From the NCBI GenBank assembly GCA_012514035.1, contig JAAZBB010000070.1, forward strand, positions 1-40,908: a stretch of DNA of 40,908 nt. The letters are read 5' to 3'. Below the pieces are notes generated by a model that saw only the letters and a program-made list of their open reading frames with translations, did not search any database and was not told the origin of the DNA. Of this stretch, positions 27,301 through 36,276 are shown in pieces. The position numbers and the translations under genes are program-made. Numbering within the stretch: position 1 is the first letter of the stretch; each line of letters starts with the position of its first letter. The DNA is from Lentisphaerota bacterium (GTDB lineage: Bacteria; Verrucomicrobiota; Kiritimatiellia; CAIQIC01; Lenti-01).

Positions 27301-30300
27301 CGGCGAGGAAAGCGCATCGTTCGTCCAGCCGCCGGACGGCAGGAAACGGCCCGCCTGGCTCTGCAGATGGAAATCGCGGTTAAGGGGATCGGCCAGCAAC
27401 GGGTTGCCATCAAAGGAGTGGCGATCCTGGCCGGTGGCGGCCGCCCAGTGGCCCACGGTTTCGTAGACCAAGGGCACCGGCGATATATAACTGGGCTGGA
27501 TTTGACGGCATATGCGGCCGCCACTTCCGCGCCAAAAGGCATTGTAGTCGGAAACCAGGTTAGAGCTTGAGTTGAGCAGATAAACGTATTGCCCCGGCGC
27601 GGAAGCGAAGATGTTGTTCCGAACAACCGCAGCCCCCTGCAGGACAATGGCGTCGCTGGAAGGTTGCCAGAAGACATTGTGCTCGAGCAATGGCGCGGCC
27701 AGCCCCACAGGCAGTGAGGCAGGTGTGGCAATGGAGGCAGCCTGGACACAATCCAACACCAGGCAGCGGGACAGCCGCAGCCCGGCCCCATTCTCCAGGC
27801 TGAACGCCAGATTGCCCGCCTCGACGGTCATGTCCTCGGCAGTGACCATGAGGCTGTTTTTGATCGTCACGGCCTTGTCGATCGTGTTGGACACCACCAG
27901 ATCCCGCAGTTCGACTCCGATGACATATTCCATGGTGATGCCCTCGGCGGCAAACGAGCGATCCAGGATGGTCCGGCCAGTGGATGTCCGCGGCACCCCC
28001 TGAAAAACCACCGGGGGCAGGCTGACATCTCCGGCGGAATCCGTCTGGGTGATCCGCCAGGGGGGGACCCCGCGATAGACGCCGGTATCGATATAGACCA
28101 CATCCCCCCCGTTCACACTGCTGTCCAGATCGTACTTGGCCAGCAGCGCATTGAAATCCGCCATGGGAGCTTCCGGTGTCAACCCGCTGTTGGCATTGTT
28201 TCCTGCCACGGTACAATACACGTCGTTGGTCGTGGAATCATCGTTGATGTAAAAAGAGAATGGCTGGTTGCGCACGGCAAACAATTTGTCGCTTTGGGTG
28301 AAAATCCCGCTGCCGTCCTCCAATTGGATCTTCAGTTTGGCCTGAACCGATTGCGCCACATGGGTTGAATTCCAGACCCACAATCCCGCGCTGGCGGAAA
28401 TTCCGTTGGTCAAGAGTGTCCAGGTCGCGCCGCCATCCGCGGAATAGGAGATGGAGACGGTGGCATTGGTGGCCGCACCCCTCGCCAGCCAATTCACCGG
28501 CACATCCGTTCCCACTGCCCGGCCGCCGTCATTGAAGCTGATCAACGTCAGGACGGCGTTGGTCGGCGTTTTGGAGGCTTCGGGGGTATTCCCATGGCGT
28601 CCGATGTTCGCCCGGCCGCCATTGGGAGCCGGTTCCGTACAGGCCCGGGCGGGATCCCCCGCATCGATCAGAGGCGAGTTCTCCAGGGCCGAATCCAGCA
28701 CATATTCGCCCGTCGGGGGATGGTACCGCCCCGCGGAGCTTTTCAGATGGAAGTCGCCCGCCCCGGCATCCGCGAACCGCGGGTCGTGTGACAGGCTGTG
28801 GAGATCCTGGCCTGTTTCCGCCGACCAGTTGCCAACGGAATCATATTCCTTCTCGAAAGTCGCGAGGATGGCCAACCCCGCCAGTGCGCCGCTGCCGATG
28901 AAGAGATTGTTGAAATCGGCCTGCAAATTGCCCTGGATCGCATAGACAGGAATACGCTGGCCAAATGCTCCCAAAACGCAGTTGCTCACGGTTACAAATC
29001 CGTTGGTGTTGCTATCGCCCGACGGACGGGGCGGCCGGGGGGCGTTGCGCACCTGGATCTGGCCCAGGGCGTTCGACCAGAGCACGCCGAATTCCAGCAG
29101 GGTGTTGTACGATTTGCTGTTGGCCACCCCGTTGGTCCGGGCCCCGGCCACCGAGAAATTTCGTACCACGACATTGGAGCTCAAATCGATGCCGATCCCG
29201 GTGCCCCAGGATCCGGAAACATCCACCTGTTGCACCGCCATGTCTTCCGACCGGTCGACGGAAATCGCATCGCGGGATGGAATCGAGGCGGAGAATCGCA
29301 TATTTTCGAGCCGGCAGCCGCGCACGTTGAAGAACCAGACACCGCGGTCAAGCAGGATACTGCCATCCGGGTGCGTACTGCCGAGGATTTGAACGGGATC
29401 GGCCGCCGTGCCGCTGTCGGCGTAGCCCATTGCTGTCTGCACGGCATTGGAATATACCCCGGTATCGACCCAGACGATGTCGCCCGGTTCCAGATCGTAA
29501 CGTTCCAGAACCTCTCCCAAAGAAGCCAGCGGAGAGGCGGCGCTCCGGCCGGTGTTGGTCGCCGCGCCGGGCGCCGTAGTGTAGAGGTCATTCGCCGTGG
29601 AACCATCATTCACGTAGTAGACCAGGTTGGTGTTGCGAACCATAAAGTCCCGCTCGGACTCCGTCCGCCAGGCGGGCTGGCTTTGGCTTTGCACGCGCCA
29701 GCGGAACGTCGGCAGTGAAGGCCAACCCGCCGTGTCCCATGCAAAGGAACCTGTTGTCGCCAGGCTCGCGCCGATGGTCTGCCAACCGGCGCCGCTGTTG
29801 GTGGAAACCAGGATGTCCACCATGTGACCGAGATTGGTGGCCGATCCGCGCGCAAACCACTCCAGGGACTGGCTGCCGCGAATCAACCCTCCCTGTCCCA
29901 ACCCCCGCAGAACGAAGGTCCCGTTGCTGGGGGTTTGGCTGGCGAAGGGTGTATTCCCGTAGACCCCGATATTGGCCCGGCGGCCGTTGGCTCCCGGCTC
30001 CAGAGTCCAGTCCAAGGCGGGATCCGCAGCGTCAATCAGCGGGGAGGTTTCCGCATCCGCGACCCACTCCCCCGTGGCGGGCGAGTAGCGCCCTTGGGCA
30101 CTGCGGGGATGCAAATCGCCGGCGGACAGATCCGCAAACAACGGGTCGGCATCCATGGAATGGGTGTCGCTCTGGTTCTGGTCGCGCCAGGCGCCCAGAT
30201 GCTCCAAGACAATGCGGTTGACCCCGAAAGGAATGTCGGGATCGGTAATCACCCCCAGCCCCGCGCTTTCATAGACCCGGTGGTAGCAGTTGTAATCTCC

Positions 30301-33300
30301 GCGAATGACCTCCCCCGGACCGGCCTGATAGATAACGTCCGCCGGCCCGCGGGCCGCGAATACGCTGTTGCTCACATAGAGACGCCCGGACTTGGCGTCC
30401 ATCAAGGTGCCGGTGGACATGGCCGTGCCGCTGGTGGTCACCCCGACAGGGGCGATGACCCCGCTGATCCAGTAGTTGTTCGTGGACATGTCCATGGTGA
30501 ATCCCGTCCGGAAGAAATCGAGCGCGGCGCACTGGATGAACCGGTTCTGGTCGGATGCCTTTTCCAACTGGAAGGCATTGACGCCCGCCCCGACGGAACG
30601 CAGGCGCACAAAGTAATTCGAACTGGACTGGTTCAGCCGGAGCCCGCGGGCGCCGCCGTGGAGATGCAGGTCCCGCAGCTCCATCTGCTGGACGTTCTGG
30701 AATTCAATGACGGTGCTGCCGGCGGAATTGGTGAAGACCGTGCCCCCAGCCGCCTCGTTGGTGCTGCCCTGGATCACCAGACGGTTGGTGGCACCGATCC
30801 CGGGCAGCGTGAATCGCATCGGCTCGGACAGGGGATAACGTCCCGTATCCACATACACGGTGTCCCCCGGCTCCACCTTGTACCGGCCCAACAGGCGAGC
30901 CAGCGAATCCAGGGGTGAATCCGGTCCCAATCCTGTATGGGCAGGACTCCCGGCGACCTCGCAATATACATCGCCCGCCATGCTGCCGTCGTTGATGTAG
31001 TAGGCCAGGGGTTGATTCTTGAGGGCAAACCACGTCTCGGTCTGCCCTATGATGGGCGGTTCATTGGTTGTCATGACCCGCCAGACCCCCTGGGCGGTGC
31101 TCTGGAAGTTGGTGGTCTGCCACGCCAACCCACTGGCGCCCGCGCTGGCATAGATGTTGTTGGTGTCGATGTCGCTCCATGTTTCGCCCCCGTTCCCGGA
31201 GAACTGCACCTTGACAATCTCATTGCTGGCAATGCCCGGAAAGGCCCAGTACAGTTTCGCCTCACCCCGGATGGTCCCGCCGTCGGACATCGTCAGGGGC
31301 ACCAAGGCTCCCTGCCCTGAACTCTTGCTGGCTTCGGGCGTGTTGCCGTAGAGCCCCACGTTGATGCGGCCGCCGTTGGGCATCGGCTCGGATCCAAACA
31401 GGTCCGCCGGGTCCCCCAGATCGATCAGGCGGGAGGTGTTCGTGTCCGTCAGGATATGTGCGCCGGTGCCGGGGTCAAAACGACCATACTGGCTCTGCAA
31501 ATGGAAATCATAGCCTGCCGGGTTGGCGAACAGCGGGGCATATCCGAAACTGCGCTTGTCGTTGGCGAAACCAGTGCTGATCTGCCAATCGATCAGGAAG
31601 CGATCGGCCAGGCGGTTGGTCCCGCCCGCCACGTTGGCCCCCTCCCAGGCCCGGATATTGTTGTAGTCGGAGACCAGCGTGCCGCCGCCGGACATGGCCG
31701 GATAATAATAGACAAACCGGCCGGCGCCAACCGCCTCCAGAATGCTGTTCTTGACCTCGATCTGGCCGGACGGCAGGGCCAGGTTGGCCTGGGCGTTGTT
31801 CCGCATCAGGCTGTTTCGGATGCGCACAACGCCCCCGGTCGTTTGCAGGCCGTACCGCAGGTTGTTCTCCAACAGCGCCCGCCCCAGATCCATCTGGGTG
31901 TTGGGTCCGGCTCCGATGCCGCTGGCCAGGCAGTCGGTGACCCGGACCCATTCCATAACGACGGAAGGCGAATTGGCCACTTCGATCCCGTTCCAGGCGT
32001 TGGACACCGTCAGGGCCTCCAATCTGATCCCGCCCGCCTGCAATATCCGTATCACCGCCGATCCGTCTGTCCGGCTGACGCGGGCCAGGACCGTCCCTTG
32101 GAAGGGGGCATTGGTATTGCCGGTTACGCGCACGGGGTTGGCCGCCGTCCCGGAATTCTTCATGCCGATGACCAGCGCGTCCGATTGGGCATAGGTGCCC
32201 GAATCCACCCAGATGCGGTCACCGGGCTCAAGGTCGAAGCGCTCAAACACCGTGCGGAGCGAATCCAAGGGGGCACTCGCGGTCGCCATCCAGTTGGTCG
32301 CCCGGCCGGGCACCGGACAATAGACATTTGCGTTGGTATCCGCCGTGGCGACATACACATTCAGGCTGGCGTTGCGGATGGCGAAGAAATTCGTGGATTG
32401 GGCCATCGAATTGGTGTTTTCGAGGCAGACCACGCGCCACGCGGCCGCCGGAGTGTCCGGCAGGCCCGCCAAGGTCCAGACCGCCAGACCGTTGGTGATC
32501 GGCACCCCGGAGGTAACGGTCGTCCCCCAGGTGTTGCCGCCGTCCAACGATACCTCGACTTTCGCGGTCTGGTTGGACCAGCCGCCGCCGGCGATCCAGT
32601 TCAACGGCACCGGTCCATCGGAGACCCCGCCGGCATCGGCAAAAGAAACCGCCTGGAGCCAAGGCATGGTCGGAGCGATGCTGGCCTCGCGCGTGCCGCC
32701 GAAGCGGCCGATATTGATCCGCCCCCCATTGGCACCTGGCTCATTGGTCCAAGCGGTGGAGGACGGATTGCCGGCATCCAACAAGGGGGAGGAAACGGAA
32801 TCGGCGGTGAATTGGCCGTTGGGCAATGTCCGGCCCAGGGTTTCCTGGGTCTTCAGATGGTAGTCGTATTGATCGGGATCCGCCATGCGGGGATCCCCCG
32901 GAACGCTGCGGGCATCGAGCCCCCCGGACAGTGCTTGCCAGGCCGCCAGATTGTCGGCCAGCGCGCTTGTGGACCGGTTCACCCCCACCCGCGTATCCGG
33001 CCCGGCATGCAATCCGTTATAGTTCGCGGAAAAACCGGACGCCGGCGGAGCAATGGAATACAACGCCATGTTCGCCGAAGTCGAACCGAGGATGCTGTTT
33101 TCCAGCAGCGCGCCGACCTGGCTGCCGACGAAAACGGCGTTGTTGGTGTTCTGCCAGAAGACGCAGTTGCGAATGATCACGTTGGTGACCTGCTGCAGAT
33201 AGGCGCCGATGCCCCCGCCGTGGCCCACGCAGTTCAGCAGTTCGATGTTCCGCGCGAGGAGCTGCAGGTCGAAGGCCCGATCCGAGGCCCGCCGCACCTC

Positions 33301-36276
33301 GATGCCTTCCAGCCGGATGTTCGCGGAATTGGTGATCGCCACCCCGCGGACCACGTTCGAGACCTGGATGTCCCGCAGCACGATGTTGGAAGCTTGGTTG
33401 AATCCAACGCCCAGGCCCAGGACGCTCGAACCTCCGAACACGCTGCCGCCGGCCATGCGGTTCGTGCTGCCCTGGATCAAAACCGGTTCCGCCGGCAGGC
33501 CGGAGTCCTGACTCGTCAGGACGGGCAGCGTGCCCGGATGGAAATAGCGGCCCGTATCCACGTAGATGATGGCTCCGGGTTCGAGATCATACCGGTTGAG
33601 CAAGGCGCCCAGAGAAGCCATGGGGGCCCCGGGGCCCACCCCGATGTTTTCATCGTTTCCGGGCGCGGTGCAGTACACATCCCCAGCGGTCGAGGCATCA
33701 TTCACATAGAAGGCAAATGTTCCGTTCAGATAGGTGAAGTTGGTCGGCGTCTGGCTGGAAACCACCGGACTGGCCCCATCCAGCGTGACCTTCCAACGCG
33801 CCAGCAGCGAGGAGGTGTTGTCCGGCGTGGAATCCAGATAGTGATAAAAACCGTTGGTGGCCTGAACACCCGTTGCCAAGGCTTCCCAACTGGCTCCGTT
33901 GTCACGCGAAAGGGAGATGGTCACGGTGCTGGTCGGGGCGAAGTTCCCGCCCAGCCAGCGCAGGATGATGCCGGCCTGGGCATTCAACGTCCCGCCGTCA
34001 TTGAAGGTTGCCACCTGCAGCCACGCGTCTGAACGCGATCGGCTCGCCTGCGCCATGCCGCCGTACAATCCCACGTTGAGGCGCCCGCCGTTGGGTAGGG
34101 ACTCCGCCCCGACCGGTGCGGCCGGATTGCCCAAATCGATGGCTGCGGAGTGCACGGCATCGGTCACGAACAAGCCCGTGGCCGGATTGTACCGTCCCGT
34201 CAAACTCTTCAGATGATAATCCCCGCCCGCTGCATTGGCGAACTGCGGGTCGGCATACAGGCTGTTCGTCCAGAAATTCGCATTCTGGAAGGCCGTAAAA
34301 CTGGCAATCTCCAACCCAACGGGGCAATTCCAGACCAGGTTGTGATCCCCCGGCACCGCCTGATTGCCGAACAAGACCGTCCCATTACCTAAGATGCTGT
34401 TGGAAACCGACAGCGTGGAGTTGGTCCCGGCCTGTACGAGGGTGGGATTGTTCCACAGCACGCCTTGCAGCCAGCGATTGCCGCCGGTGCCCGCGCCGGT
34501 GAAGGCGGCTTCGGTATTGTCCGCTGCCAGGCACCGCTCGAAGGTATGGGATGAACCCGTGACATAGACGCCGCTGCGGTTGGAGATGAACTGCATGTTG
34601 CGCAGCACGATGTTGGCCGTCCCCCCGTTGAGCCCGTACCGCCCGCCCAGCAGCCGCAGGTGCTCGATCTCCAGGTTCACTGCTCCGGTCAGATCCAGGG
34701 TATCGGCGGCCGTGTTGCCCCGATTGAATGTCGTGCCCTTGGGGCTGCCGATGATCCGGACCGGATTGTCGGCGGAGCCGGAATCGAAGCCGCCGATGCT
34801 GATCGTGAGGTTGGTCGTATAGTCGCCGGTGTCCACGTAGATGGTGTCGCCGCCCCGCAGCGCATAGTCGTTGACAATGGACTGCAGGCTGCGCCGGGGC
34901 GCGTTGGAGGCGTTCCCGATTTGGGCATCGTTGCCGATATCGGTGGTATAGACGTCATTGGCCGTACTGCCGTCGTTCACGAAGAAAGTAAAGACGGTGT
35001 TGGTCGTGGTCCGGATGCTGAACGGCTTGGCGTTGGTGGCGGCCAAGGCGGAATTGGTGCTGCTCGTCACCCGCCAGAACACGCGCGGATGGGAAAAGGC
35101 AGGCGTCCATTGATGACTTTCATTGGTCGCCGCCACTCCGTTGGTGATGGAGACCCAATCACTTCCGTTGTTGGTGCTGTAGTGCAGGTTCACGGTTCCC
35201 GAATTCATGTTGCCGGCCACCCATTCCAGCCGGGCGGTCTGGAGCAACGTCCCGCCGTCGTTGAAACTCATCGCGAACAGCCACGGGTTCGTCCGACTCT
35301 TGCTGGCCTCCGCCGTGCCGCCGTAAATGCCGGCATTCACCCGGCCGCCGTTCGGGCTCGGTTCGTTGGTGTACGCCAGGTCTGCGCGGCGCCCGAAGTC
35401 GATCGCCGGGCTGTAACCCACCGCCGCATTCGTCACCCATACGCCGTTGGAGACAAATCCTGCCGCGCTCAACAGGTGGTAATCCCCGGCGGCGGCATCC
35501 AGGAACAACGGATCGGCCGCCACGTTGCCCTGCCAGTTGGTGAAGTTCCGCTGGAGATCCACGAGGGATTCAAAGTCGTTGTGGAGGCGCTCGGTGGCCC
35601 AGATGACATTCCGCGAACCCGCATCCGGCATGGCATTGGAAGCGGAAAACGGATACCGGCCCGCGATGATGCAGTTCACCATGTTGGTCACGCCGCCACC
35701 GGCGGCGCCCATCACCGTCGCGCCCGGACTGTACAGCACACAGTTTTCAAGATAGTTGCCCGCCCCGGAAACATGGGAGAAAGCCGTGGATGCCGGCGTG
35801 AAGAAGACGCACTGGCGGAACACGTTGCTCGCCGAGGAAATCAGCCGGGTGTTGTACAAGGTGCCAGCGGTAAACTGCGCCCGGGTGAACTCATTGAACG
35901 CGGCTCCATTCATGTACAGGGCATACGTTCCCCCGCTGCTGCGCAGATCGCGGAATTGCAGGTAGCTCCCGTTCACCGTCAGGACGACGACAAGCCCGCT
36001 CCCCGAAAACACCGTCCCGCCGCCCACCAGATTCGTACTACCTTGGAATACGATGGGGTCCCCCGCCACCCCCTTCACCGCGGCCGGAATCGTGGCCGGG
36101 GCATAGGTACCGGTATCGATGTATACGACATCCCCCGCCCCCAGCGTCACGCTGGAAATCAGATTGTTCAACGTCCGCTTCGGGGTGGTTGGAGTCAATC
36201 CGTCATTGGAATCGAGGCCGGTAAAGCCCGGCGTATACACGTCTCCGGCATTGGAATTGTCATCAACATAGTAGGA
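18385..36276 (-). repeat. Thirteen ~1.35-kb coding modules of the giant protein
   Basis: Using the V (or I) of the header motif Y-V-N-D as a ruler, modules begin at codons starting at 36267, 34980, 33705, 32352, 30996, 29613, 28248, 26874, 25500, 24144, 22815, 21447 and 20022. Successive spacings are 429, 425, 451, 452, 461, 455, 458, 458, 452, 443, 456 and 475 codons. The final module plus C-terminal tail is about 545 codons. Every module ends with one NGGR-N-G-YG-T--AS signature and one Asp-box-like motif. Copies are diverged, not recent tandem duplicates. In module 4 the header is degenerate (YVATADTNANVYC). Confidence 0.9.

Noticed and set aside
31456..34032. Plus-strand open frame of 858 codons inside the giant gene (also 25057-26964 and 34660-36417)
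   Set aside because: They run exactly antisense to the module-coding frame, repeat the same composition in each module, have no family motifs, and arise from G/C third positions and scarcity of certain codons on the coding strand.
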